Assembly: GCF_900105395.1 (NCBI RefSeq) | Contig: NZ_LT629775.1 | Span: 1,922,001 to 1,986,000 of the forward strand | DNA length: 64,000 nucleotides | Source of the DNA: Streptomyces sp. TLI_053 | Lineage (GTDB): Bacteria; Actinomycetota; Actinomycetes; Streptomycetales; Streptomycetaceae | Direction: 5' to 3' | Shown here: in pieces, positions 1 through 7,366 of the stretch | Layout of the letters: the number at the start of each line of letters is the position of its first letter | Numbering within the stretch: position 1 is the stretch's first letter | Translations under genes and position numbers: made by a program | The notes under the pieces: model-generated | Database searches by the model: none | What the model was told of the DNA's origin: nothing | What the model saw: only the letters and a program-made list of their open reading frames with translations

Positions 1-1297
1 CGTCGTCGGGCAGCGCGATCGGGCCGACGGCGGCGGACCCGGCGGGCAGCACCAGCTGTTCGGGCGGGACGGTGAGCGGCCGGCCGGCCGTCGCCAAGGG
101 GCGCAGGGTGCCGTAGGCGTCGGTGTCGCCGACCAGCACGCCGCCGAGCAGGGCCCCGTCGGCGCCGATCACCAGCTTGCGGTAGACGCCCAGCCGGCCG
201 TCGCTGTAGAGCACGTCGAGGGCGCCCTCGGCGGTGCCGTGCGGGTCGCCGAAGCTGGCGACGTCGACACCGAGCAGCTTGAGCTTGGTCGAGGTGTCGG
301 CGCCGGAGAAGCCGGGGCCGGGGCGGCCGGCGAGTTCGCGGGCCGCCGTCTCGGCCATCTGGTAGCCGGGGGCGACCAGTCCGTAGACCCGGCCGTCGGC
401 GGCCTGGGCGCACTCGCCGATGGCGAGGACGGCCGGGTCCTCGGTGCGGCAGCGCTCGTCGACGACGATGCCGCCGCGCGGGCCGACCGCCAGGCCGCAG
501 TCCCGGGCGAGCCCGTCCCGGGGGCGGACGCCGGCCGAGAACACCACCAGGTCGGCGGCGAGTTCGCGGCCGTCGGAGAGGAGCAGGCCGCGCACCGCGC
601 CGTCCGGACCGGTGGCGACCCCGCTCGCGGCGGCCGCGGTGTGGACGGTGACGCCGAGCTCCTCGATCTTGCGGCGGAGCAGTTCGCCGCCGCCCTCGTC
701 GACCTGGACGGCCATCAGGCGCGGGGCGAACTCGACCACATGGGTGGTGAGTCCCATCGCCCGCAGCGCGCCTGCCGCCTCCAGGCCGAGCAGGCCACCG
801 CCGACCACGATGCCGGTGCCGCCGCCCGCCACCACGGCCCTCGTCGCATCGGCGCGGATCGCGTCGAGGTCCTCGACGGTCCGGTAGACGTGGCAGCCGG
901 CGGCGTCCCGGCCGGGCACGGGCGGCACGAACGGGGCCGAGCCGGTGGCCAGCACCAGTTCGTCGTACCGCAGCCGGGCGCCGGAGCGGGTGGTGACGGT
1001 GCGGGCGGCGCGGTCGACGGCGGTGACCGGGTCGCCGAGGCGCAGCTCGATGCCGTGCTCGGCCAGGAAGCCGGGCGGGCAGAGCGTGAGGTCCTCGGGT
1101 GTGCGGCCCTCGAAGAGGGAGCTGAGGTGGACGCGGTCGTAGGCGGGGCGGGGCTCCTCGGCGAGCACGGTGACCCGCCGTCGCCGGGCGCCGGGCTGCT
1201 CGGTCCAGGCCTCCAGGAAGCGCTGGCCGACCATGCCGTGGCCGACCAGGACGAGGTCCAGCGGCGGCTCGGCCGGCTCGGCCGTGTGCGACGTCAT
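1..1297 (-). CDS. nirB: Nitrite reductase [NAD(P)H] large subunit, 3' end outside window
   Basis: Assimilatory nitrite reductase large subunit, which reduces nitrite to ammonium with NAD(P)H using FAD, siroheme and a 4Fe-4S centre in the cytoplasm. The visible part (about 432 residues) is the N-terminal FAD/NAD(P) oxidoreductase half. It has a dinucleotide motif GHGMVGQRF near residue 19, a second Rossmann motif VGGGLLGLEAAG near residue 165 and the FAD-closing IGECAQAADG near residue 315. The siroheme half lies beyond position 1. The ATG at 1297 has a GAGGAG ribosome site 7 bases upstream. It diverges from the NnaR gene, a co-activator of nitrite assimilation, and lies near a sirohydrochlorin chelatase, so regulation and siroheme supply are local. 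It could in principle be another member of the family, but context favours NirB. Confidence 0.9.
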   Translation of the reverse strand, partial: MTSHTAEPAEPPLDLVLVGHGMVGQRFLEAWTEQPGARRRRVTVLAEEPRPAYDRVHLSSLFEGRTPEDLTLCPPGFLAEHGIELRLGDPVTAVDRAARTVTTRSGARLRYDELVLATGSAPFVPPVPGRDAAGCHVYRTVEDLDAIRADATRAVVAGGGTGIVVGGGLLGLEAAGALRAMGLTTHVVEFAPRLMAVQVDEGGGELLRRKIEELGVTVHTAAAASGVATGPDGAVRGLLLSDGRELAADLVVFSAGVRPRDGLARDCGLAVGPRGGIVVDERCRTEDPAVLAIGECAQAADGRVYGLVAPGYQMAETAARELAGRPGPGFSGADTSTKLKLLGVDVASFGDPHGTAEGALDVLYSDGRLGVYRKLVIGADGALLGGVLVGDTDAYGTLRPLATAGRPLTVPPEQLVLPAGSAAVGPIALPDD

Positions 1298-1703
1298 GCG
1301 TGACTCCTCGGGTGGTGCGGGGGCTGGGTGCCGGGTGGGACGGGGTGGGGCGGCCGGGGCGGCCGGGGCCGGCGGGGGCCGGCGGGGTGGGGGCGCCGGT
1401 GGAGTGGGGGCCGGTGGAGTGGGGCCGGTGGCGGAGGCGGAGGCGGAAGCGGAGGCGGAGGCGGAGGCGGCCGGGGTTCGGCGGTCCCGCTCCCCGGTGC
1501 CCCGGGACCGTGCCGAGAAATTTCGCCGGTGGTCGTTTCGCCTCCGGGTCCGCCGTGTTGCGCCCGCGGTACGCCTCGCTCACACCCGGTACCGTCCGAC
1601 GTGCGGCTCCTGACATGCCCCGTAACGGGAACGGCTGCTTCGCTAACGCCGGGGAGACGGGCGGGCAATCAGCCCGTAACGAGAGCCCCGCACCCTTTCG
1701 GCC
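1298..1703. promoter_or_regulatory. Divergent nirB/nnaR intergenic region with GTAAC half-sites
   Basis: This is the promoter region between the divergent nirB and nnaR genes. The nirB-proximal part holds a GGAGGC/GGAAGC hexamer run (about 1434-1470) with no visible coding. The nnaR-proximal part has CGTAACGGGAACG at 1620-1632, GCTAACGCC near 1640 and CGTAACGAG near 1676. These GTnAC/GAAC-type elements resemble half-sites of GlnR boxes, the expected nitrogen regulator of nirB in streptomycetes. The spacing is not perfect, so this is only a candidate. Confidence 0.35.
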
Positions 1704-2849
1704 ATGGCAACAACCACCCTCACCGGACCGCGCCCCACCCCGCGGCCCGGGCCCCTCACCGGCTTCACCATCGGGGTGACCGCCGCCCGCCGCCGGGACG
1801 AGCTGACCGCGCTGCTCACCCGGCGCGGCGCCCAGGTCGTCGAGGCACCGGTGCTGCGGATCATGCCGCTCGCCGACGACCTCGCCCTGCGCCGGGCCAC
1901 CGAGTCCTGCCTGACCGGGCCGCTCGACTACGTGGTGGCCACCACCGGCGTCGGCTGGCGCGGCTGGATGAGCGCCGCCGAGGGCTGGGGCCGGGGTGCC
2001 GCCCTCGCCGAGGCGTGCCGGCGGGCCGTCGTCCTCACCCGCGGCCCCAAGGCCACCGGCGCCGTCCGGGCCAGCGGCCTCGGCGAGGGCTTCTCCCCCG
2101 GCTCCGAGGCCACCGACGAACTGCTGACCTGGCTGCTCGCCCGCCCGCTGACCGGCCGGCGGATCGCCGTCCAGGAACACGGGGTGCGGCTCGACGACTT
2201 CGCGGCCGCGCTGCGCGAACGCGGCGCCGAGGTGATCTCCGTGCCCGTCTACCGCTGGGCCCCTCCGGACGACCCGGCCCCGGTGCGGCGGCTGGTCGAA
2301 CAGACCGTCCGCCGGCAGGTCCACGCCCTCGCGTTCACCAGCGCCCCCGCGGTCACCGCGTTCGTCGAGACGGCCGCCGCCGACGGCCTGCGCGACGCGC
2401 TGCTGGACGCGCTGCGCGGGGACGTCCTGCCGGTCTGCGTCGGCGCGCTCTGCGCCCGGCCGTTCGCCGACCTCGGTCTGCCCGCGGAGTTCCCCGAGCG
2501 CGGCCGCCTGGGCTCGCTGGTGCGGCTGCTCGCGGAGACCCTGCCGAGCCGGGGCCGCCGCGAACTCGACCTGGGGAGCGTCCGGTTGACCCTCCAGGGG
2601 AACGCCGCCCTGGTCGACGGGGACAGCCGCCTGCTCAGCCCGCGCGGCGCCGCCGTGCTGCGCGCGCTCGCCGAACGCCCCGGGCACGTGCTCAGCCGCG
2701 CCGACCTGCTGCGCACGGCCTGGCCGGACGCCGCCGCCGACGAACACGCCGTCGAGGCGGCGGTCGGGCGGCTGCGGGCGGCACTCGGGCCGCACGGGAA
2801 GCTGATCCGCACCGTGCCCAAGCGCGGCTACCGGTTGGCGGTGGCCTGA
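1704..2849 (+). CDS. nnaR: NnaR-type nitrite assimilation regulator (uroporphyrinogen-III synthase-like domain fused to winged helix)
   Basis: A 381-residue two-domain protein. Residues about 15-260 form a HemD (uroporphyrinogen-III synthase) fold, starting GFTIGVTAARRRDELTALL. Residues about 285-380 form an OmpR/PhoB-type winged helix, ending RTVPKRGYRLAVA. This architecture, next to nirB, matches NnaR, described in Streptomyces and Mycobacterium as a GlnR co-activator for nitrate/nitrite assimilation. Whether the HemD domain still has enzyme activity cannot be read from the sequence. The stop overlaps the ATG of the downstream chelatase gene by one base (TGATG), so the two are translationally coupled. 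No strong ribosome site precedes the ATG at 1704; GAGAGCC lies about 17 bases upstream. Confidence 0.85.
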   Translation: MATTTLTGPRPTPRPGPLTGFTIGVTAARRRDELTALLTRRGAQVVEAPVLRIMPLADDLALRRATESCLTGPLDYVVATTGVGWRGWMSAAEGWGRGAALAEACRRAVVLTRGPKATGAVRASGLGEGFSPGSEATDELLTWLLARPLTGRRIAVQEHGVRLDDFAAALRERGAEVISVPVYRWAPPDDPAPVRRLVEQTVRRQVHALAFTSAPAVTAFVETAAADGLRDALLDALRGDVLPVCVGALCARPFADLGLPAEFPERGRLGSLVRLLAETLPSRGRRELDLGSVRLTLQGNAALVDGDSRLLSPRGAAVLRALAERPGHVLSRADLLRTAWPDAAADEHAVEAAVGRLRAALGPHGKLIRTVPKRGYRLAVA

Positions 2850-3691
2850 TGGGGGCGGGGTCGGCGGGGGAAGAGGCGGCAGGGCGTCGGCCTGCGGGGG
2901 AAGAGGTGGCGAGGGGCCGGCCTGCGGGGGAAGAGGTGGCGGAACGCCGGCCTGCGGGGGCGGGGCGTCGACCGGCCGGGAGTCGGCCGGTCCTGCTCGC
3001 GGTCGCGCACGGCAGCCGATCCGCCGCCGGAGTGGCCGCGAACCGGGCACTGCTGCGCCGGGTCCGGGTGCTGCGCCCGGGCCTCGACGTCCGCTGCTGC
3101 TTCCTGGACCTCGCCCGGCCCGCCCTGCCCGAGGCGCTCGCCGCGCTGGACGGGCGGGCGGCGGTGCTGGTCCCGCTGCTGCTCGGGGGTGGCTACCACC
3201 TGCGGGTCGACCTGCCCGGGGCGCTCGCCGCCGCCGGGCTGGCCCGCCTTCCGCTCGCCCGGGCGCTCGGCCCCCACCCACTGCTGGCCGCAGCGCTCGC
3301 CGAGCGCCTCACCGCGGCCGGTCGCCCGGCCGGTGCCGGGCCGGTGGTCCTCGCGGCGGCCGGCTCCTCCGACCCGGGCGCCAACGCCGACACCGCGCGG
3401 ACCGCCGAGCTGCTCGCCGACCGCCTCGGCGACGGCAGCCCGGTCGTCCCCGCCTACCTGTCCGCCGCCCGCCCGACCCCCCGGGAGGCGGTCGCCGCCC
3501 TGCACGCCGCCGGCCACCGCCACGTCGCCGTCGCCACCCATCTGCTCGCCCCCGGCTTCTTCGCCGACCGAGCCGCCGCCACCGGCGCCCGCTGGACGAG
3601 CGCCCCGCTCGGCACCCACGAGGCGCTCGCCCGACTGGTCGCCCTGCGCTACGACCAGGCCCGGACCGAATCGCTCGCCGCCGCCCGCTGA
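2849..3691 (+). CDS. Sirohydrochlorin chelatase (CbiX/SirB family)
   Basis: A 280-residue protein of the small CbiX/SirB class that inserts Fe(II) into sirohydrochlorin to make siroheme, the NirB cofactor. The real domain begins at about residue 48 with LLAVAHGSRSAAGVAANRAL (the family AHGSR motif). A second half-domain starts near LAAAGSSDPGANADTA, so the protein has the two-lobed chelatase layout. It is coupled to nnaR by a one-base overlap. The first 45 residues are odd: they are four near-identical copies of a ten-residue segment (PAGEEVARGR type) encoded by a 30-bp tandem repeat. Translation might instead begin later; no better in-frame start with a ribosome site is obvious. Confidence 0.8.
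   Translation: MGAGSAGEEAAGRRPAGEEVARGRPAGEEVAERRPAGAGRRPAGSRPVLLAVAHGSRSAAGVAANRALLRRVRVLRPGLDVRCCFLDLARPALPEALAALDGRAAVLVPLLLGGGYHLRVDLPGALAAAGLARLPLARALGPHPLLAAALAERLTAAGRPAGAGPVVLAAAGSSDPGANADTARTAELLADRLGDGSPVVPAYLSAARPTPREAVAALHAAGHRHVAVATHLLAPGFFADRAAATGARWTSAPLGTHEALARLVALRYDQARTESLAAAR
2861..2975 (+). repeat. 30-bp in-frame tandem repeat (about 4 copies)
   Basis: Units start at 2861, 2891, 2921 and 2951 with an exact 30-bp period. The core CCTGCGGGGGAAGAGGTGGC is identical in the second and third copies. The first copy is diverged and the fourth is partial. The repeat is a multiple of three, so copy-number change would not shift the chelatase reading frame. Confidence 0.85.
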
Positions 3692-3707
3692 CCGTCGGAC
3701 CCGACCG

Positions 3708-4361
3708 TCAGGCGCGCCGCCGCCGGTGGTACGCGTACGTCAGCGCGAGGATCAGCGGCCCCCAGAGCACGAACAGCCCACTCACCACCGCGGCCAGCGC
3801 CCGCCACCAGCCGTTGACGAACCCCACGTCCTGGAAACCCGCGAGCTCGAAGGTGGTGAGCACCCACTGCGCGGTCAGCACCGTGAACGCACCGCCCGCC
3901 ACCGCCCCGGCGGCGACCACGACCGACGCGGGCACCCGCTCGCCCCACGGCCGGACCAGCCCGGCGCAGAGCAGCGCGAAGGCCTCGGAGAGCAGGCTCA
4001 ACGCGAGGACGTAGGGCACCGTCACCCAGAGCGGGAGCTCCTCGCGCGGCATGTCCATCCCCATCTGGAACCCGAACCCGAACGGCAGCCGCCACAGGCA
4101 CACCGGCAGGGCGAGCAGGGGCAGCGCCCGTGCGGTGCGCAGCGCCCAGACGGGGACGGGTCGTTCGGCGGCCCGGGTGGTCGCGCTCGTAGTCACCTCG
4201 CTCGTGGTCACCTCGCTCGTGGTCGGTGCGCTCGTGGTCGGTGCGCTCGCACTCGCGGTCGTCGCGGTCGTCGCGATCGTCGCGCTCGTGGTCGGTGCAC
4301 TCGCGCTCGCGGTCGTCGCGCTCGTGGTCATGTCCGTCGTGGTCGTCGCGCTCGTGGTCAT
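3708..4361 (-). CDS. Hypothetical membrane protein with Thr/Ser/Ala-rich N-terminus
   Basis: A 217-residue protein of unknown function. The first about 62 residues are almost only Thr, Ser and Ala (MTTSATTTTDMTTSATT and onward), encoded by decamer-like CTCGTGGTCG repeats. The remainder has about four hydrophobic segments: ALPLLALPVCLWRLPFG, VPYVLALSLLSEAFALLCAG, VVVAAGAVAGGAFTVL and ALAAVVSGLFVLWGPLILAL. It ends in a basic YHRRRRA tail. It is convergent with the chelatase gene, 16 bases away. The true start could be any of several ATG codons within the low-complexity part. I do not recognise a family and cannot assign a function. Confidence 0.6.
   Translation of the reverse strand: MTTSATTTTDMTTSATTASASAPTTSATIATTATTASASAPTTSAPTTSEVTTSEVTTSATTRAAERPVPVWALRTARALPLLALPVCLWRLPFGFGFQMGMDMPREELPLWVTVPYVLALSLLSEAFALLCAGLVRPWGERVPASVVVAAGAVAGGAFTVLTAQWVLTTFELAGFQDVGFVNGWWRALAAVVSGLFVLWGPLILALTYAYHRRRRA
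4190..4358 (-). repeat. Simple decamer-type repeat in N-terminal coding region
   Basis: On the plus strand, CTCGTGGTC, CTCGCGGTC and GTCGTCGCG recur through this stretch, with near-exact ten-base spacing at 4200-4250. It encodes the Thr/Ser/Ala tract of the minus-strand membrane protein. Confidence 0.7.
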
Positions 4362-4565
4362 GCCTCCACCCTCCGCCCGCACCGCGCTCCCCGGGATCGT
4401 GCGCGGGCCCGATCCCCCTCCCCCGCCCGGGGGAGGCCCGTCGCCCGGGCTCCCCCTGGCTGTCGACCTCCTCACACCCGGCGCACAATCCCCCACCGCG
4501 CTCCCGCCGCCCCCTAAGGTGATCTTCCTCGGCGCGGACGCGGACCGGACGATGGGGTGGAGCAG

Positions 4566-6128
4566 ATGAGCATGTCCCTCACGGCACATCAGCTGATCGG
4601 GCTGCTGGTCGACCCCGGCTCCTTCGTGAGCTGGGACGATCCGGTGACCACCGAACCCCGCGACGCCGAGTACCGGGCGAGCCTGACCCGCGCCCGGGAG
4701 CGCACCGGTATCGACGAAGCGGTCGTCACCGGCATCGGTCGGATCGGTGGCGGACAAGCAGCCCTGATCGCCTCCGAGTTCGGCTTCCTCGGCGGGTCGA
4801 TCGGGGTGGCCACGGCCGAACGGATCACCCGGGCCGTCGAACAGGCGACCGCCGCCCGGCTCCCGCTGATCGCCCTCCCGGTCTCCGGCGGCACCCGGAT
4901 GCAGGAGGGGTCGGCGGCATTCCTGTGCATGCTGCGGATCACCGCCGCCGTCCAGGCCCACCGGGCGGCCGGGCTCCCCTACCTCACCTATCTGCGCAAC
5001 CCCACCATGGGCGGGGTGTTCGCGTCCTGGGGCACCCTCGGCCACCTGGTTCTCGCCGAGCCGGCGGCGCGGCTGGGCTTCCTCGGCCCGCGCGTGTACG
5101 AGGAACTGCGGGGCGTGCAGCTTCCGCCCGACGTGCAGCGCGCCGAGACGCTGGCCGAACGCGGACTGGTGGACGCGGTGGTCGCGCCCGAGGAACTGCG
5201 CGAGGTCCTGCGCCGCTCCCTGTCCGTCCTCACCCGCCGCGCGCTGCCCTCCCCCGCCGTTGTTCCTCGGTTCCCGGGCTCCGCCACCGCTACCGCCTCT
5301 GCCTCTGCCACCGCCTCTGCCACCGCCCCGGCCGAACGTCCCGGCGCCGCCGCCGAACGCCCCGACGCCTGGGAGGCCGTCCTCCGCACCCGTCACCCCG
5401 ACCGCCCCGGCACCCGCGAACTGCTGCGCCGCACCGCCGAGGAGCTCGTCCTCCTCGACTCCCCCGGCGGCCGCGACGGAGCCCTCGTCCGGGCTCTCGC
5501 GGTGCTGGACGGCCAACCTGCCGTGGTCGTCGGCCAGCAGCGCCGGGCCGGCGCCCAGGAACGCCCCTTCACCGCCGCCGACCTGCGCTCCGTCCGCCGC
5601 ACCGCCCGGTTCGCCGAACAGCTCGGCCTCCCGCTCGTCACCGTCGTCGACACGGCGGGCGCCGAACTCTCCGCCCAGGCGGAGCTCGACGGCGTGGCCG
5701 TGGAGATCGCCCACTGCCTCACCACCCTCCTCTCCCTGCGAACCCCCGTTCTCGCCGTCCTCCTGGGCCAGGGATCCGGCGGCGGCGCACTGGCGCTGCT
5801 TCCTGCCGACCACGTCCTCGCCGCCGGCAACGCCTGGCTCGCACCACTCCCCCCGGAGGGCGCGTCCGCGATCGTCCACCGCGACGGCTCCCACGCCCCC
5901 GAGCTCGCCCGCGCGCAGGGCATCGGCGCCCACGACCTCGCCGCCGTCGGCCTGGTCGACACCGTGATCCCCGAGCTTCCCGACGCCGCCGACGAGCCCG
6001 CCGCCTTCTGCGCCCGCCTCGGTCACGCCGTCTCCACCGCCCTCGCGACCCTCACGGCCACTCCCGCGTCCGACCGCCTCACCGCCCGCACCATCCGCCA
6101 CCGCCGCCTGGGCGACCTCGTCACCTGA
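4566..6128 (+). CDS. Acyl-CoA carboxyltransferase, fused beta-alpha subunits (AccD-AccA type)
   Basis: A 520-residue protein carrying both crotonase-fold halves of an acetyl/propionyl-CoA carboxyltransferase, which moves CO2 from carboxybiotin to an acyl-CoA to give malonyl- or methylmalonyl-CoA. The beta-like half (to about residue 230) contains LPVSGGTRMQEGSAAF and NPTMGGVFASWG. The alpha-like half (from about 275) contains VDTAGAELSAQAELDG and LGQGSGGGALALLPAD. A low-complexity Ser/Ala/Thr linker joins them. The zinc-finger of E. coli AccD is absent. No biotin carboxylase or biotin carrier gene is adjacent, so it must use partners encoded elsewhere. Starts are possible at GTG 4557, ATG 4566 or ATG 4572; the GGTGGAG at 4556-4562 best suits ATG 4572. 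Confidence 0.82.
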   Translation: MSMSLTAHQLIGLLVDPGSFVSWDDPVTTEPRDAEYRASLTRARERTGIDEAVVTGIGRIGGGQAALIASEFGFLGGSIGVATAERITRAVEQATAARLPLIALPVSGGTRMQEGSAAFLCMLRITAAVQAHRAAGLPYLTYLRNPTMGGVFASWGTLGHLVLAEPAARLGFLGPRVYEELRGVQLPPDVQRAETLAERGLVDAVVAPEELREVLRRSLSVLTRRALPSPAVVPRFPGSATATASASATASATAPAERPGAAAERPDAWEAVLRTRHPDRPGTRELLRRTAEELVLLDSPGGRDGALVRALAVLDGQPAVVVGQQRRAGAQERPFTAADLRSVRRTARFAEQLGLPLVTVVDTAGAELSAQAELDGVAVEIAHCLTTLLSLRTPVLAVLLGQGSGGGALALLPADHVLAAGNAWLAPLPPEGASAIVHRDGSHAPELARAQGIGAHDLAAVGLVDTVIPELPDAADEPAAFCARLGHAVSTALATLTATPASDRLTARTIRHRRLGDLVT

Positions 6129-6142
6129 CGACGGAGACCGGG

Positions 6143-6260
6143 CTCCGAGCTTGTCGGGCCTCGGGGGATGCCGGGCTACGGGGATGCCGGGCTCCGGGGG
6201 AAACGGTCTCCGAGCTTGTCGGGCTGCGGGGATGCCGGGATACGGGGATGCCGGGCTTCG
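6143..6260 (+). repeat. Two tandem copies of a ~54-bp element containing GGGGATGCCGGGC sub-repeats
   Basis: Copy 1 (6143-6196) and copy 2 (6208-6260) both start CTCCGAGCTTGTCGGGC. Each contains two GATGCCGGG motifs separated by TACGGG. The period is about 65 bp. It lies in the 3' flank of the carboxyltransferase gene. Confidence 0.8.
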
Positions 6261-6478
6261 CCCCGTGGTCCTGTGGTGCCGGTCTCAGATCAACGGCGAC
6301 GTGGCGTGCCGACGGTGCGGCCCTGGGTGACGGGGGCGGCGTTCAAACGGTGAGTGCGCTCACAGGGAATCCGTCGGCACGACGGCCGGTAGTGCTCACG
6401 GCCGGTGCGGCGCGGGCACCGAATCCGCGCAGGTCAGGGCCGCCCGTCGGCGGCCTTCGAATCGACGGCACGCGAGAT

Positions 6479-6501
6479 CGCTACGACGGGGCGTCGTAGC
6501 G
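6479..6501 (+). promoter_or_regulatory. Perfect 9-bp hairpin upstream of secreted transglycosylase-like gene
   Basis: CGCTACGAC and GTCGTAGCG form a perfect 9-bp stem around a GGGGC loop, about 195 bases before the start codon. No upstream gene ends nearby and no T-run follows, so it looks more like an operator or 5' leader structure than a terminator. A second dyad, GTGAG-TGCG-CTCAC, lies at 6349-6362. Confidence 0.4.
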
Positions 6502-6696
6502 GAGGGGTCTTGGCGGTGGCCGATCCCGTCTGTCAACAATGGCTCTCGTCGCCAGCCGTACCCGGTACCTGTCCCACCGGCGTACGGCTCTTCACGAACT
6601 ACTGCCGGTGCGCGCCCCGCGACCGTTACGGCCCCTGTCCGGCCACGGTCCGGGCGGGGCGAGCACCGGCCCAACCTGATTGAGGTCTTGTTCTTC

Positions 6697-7092
6697 ATGC
6701 CCGCTTTCAAGCTTCGTATGCGTACCTCGGCCGCTCTTCTTGCCGGTGCCGCCGGTCTGACCGCGATCGGCGCGGGTGTCATGCCCGCCACCGCGTCCGC
6801 GGCGACCGCCTCGCCGCAGGCCATCGCCGCGCAGATCGTGCCGGCGAACCAGCTCTCCTCGTTCAGCCAGATCATCGCCCACGAGTCCAGCTGGAACGTG
6901 ACCGCGACCAACCCGAGCTCGGGTGCGTACGGCCTGGCGCAGGCGCTGCCGGGTTCCAAGATGGCCACCCACGGCTCCGACTGGAAGACCAACGCCACCA
7001 CCCAGATCCGCTGGGCGCTGGACTACATGAACAGCCGCTACGGCAGCCCGAACGCCGCCTGGACCTTCTGGCAGAACCACCACTGGTACTAA
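6697..7092 (+). CDS. Small secreted transglycosylase SLT/Rpf-like protein
   Basis: A 131-residue exported protein. A signal peptide occupies the first 35 or so residues: basic KLRMR, hydrophobic TSAALLAGAAGLTAIGAG, then ASA-type cleavage near ATASAAT. The mature domain has a lysozyme-like SLT/Rpf fold signature: IIAHESSWN with the likely catalytic Glu, then GAYGLAQALPGSKM, IRWALDYMNSRYGSPNAAW and a C-terminal WQNHHWY. It should cleave peptidoglycan glycan strands outside the cell. TGAGGT at 6680-6685 is the probable ribosome site for ATG 6697, although a TTG at 6688 is also in frame. A strong terminator hairpin follows, so it is probably monocistronic. Confidence 0.85.
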   Translation: MPAFKLRMRTSAALLAGAAGLTAIGAGVMPATASAATASPQAIAAQIVPANQLSSFSQIIAHESSWNVTATNPSSGAYGLAQALPGSKMATHGSDWKTNATTQIRWALDYMNSRYGSPNAAWTFWQNHHWY

Positions 7093-7181
7093 GCCGACCC
7101 GAGGAATCCTCCACGGCGACGGCATCCGGACCAACTGTCCCCCCTCACCCCGGGGTCGGACAGGGACCACCGGGGTGACCG

Positions 7182-7216
7182 GGGCCCGGCCGCGCGCGAT
7201 CCGCGCGGCCGGGCCC
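7182..7216 (+). terminator. Strong GC hairpin terminator after SLT-like gene
   Basis: GGGCCCGGCCGCGC (7182-7195) pairs with GCGCGGCCGGGCCC (7203-7216), a perfect 14-bp stem with a 7-base loop about 90 bases after the stop codon. There is no T-tract, as is common in streptomycetes. Confidence 0.75.
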
Positions 7217-7366
7217 TCGGCCGTTCCCGCGGTTCCCGCTTCCCTGCCCGCCGGTCGCGTGTCCGCCCGCCCTGTCGTACCCAGCGGATATATTCGGGCC
7301 GAGACGAAGTCCCGCCGCCGTTCGGGCCGTGCCCGGTCCCGCCCCGCCCCGTTCGAGGAGCACCCG

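Larger units (their letters stand above)
6129..6696. other. 568-bp intergenic region: two-copy repeat and palindromes, no gene
   Basis: I see no supported gene. The region holds a two-copy 65-bp-period repeat (6143-6260) just after the carboxyltransferase stop. It then holds inverted repeats at 6349-6362 and 6479-6501 and the promoter region of the small secreted protein. Short open frames here lack ribosome sites and a consistent codon bias. Confidence 0.6.

Noticed and set aside
6300..6696. c-di-AMP riboswitch in front of the SLT-like gene
   Set aside because: I looked for the ydaO blocks found at 35554-35773 and could not match them here.
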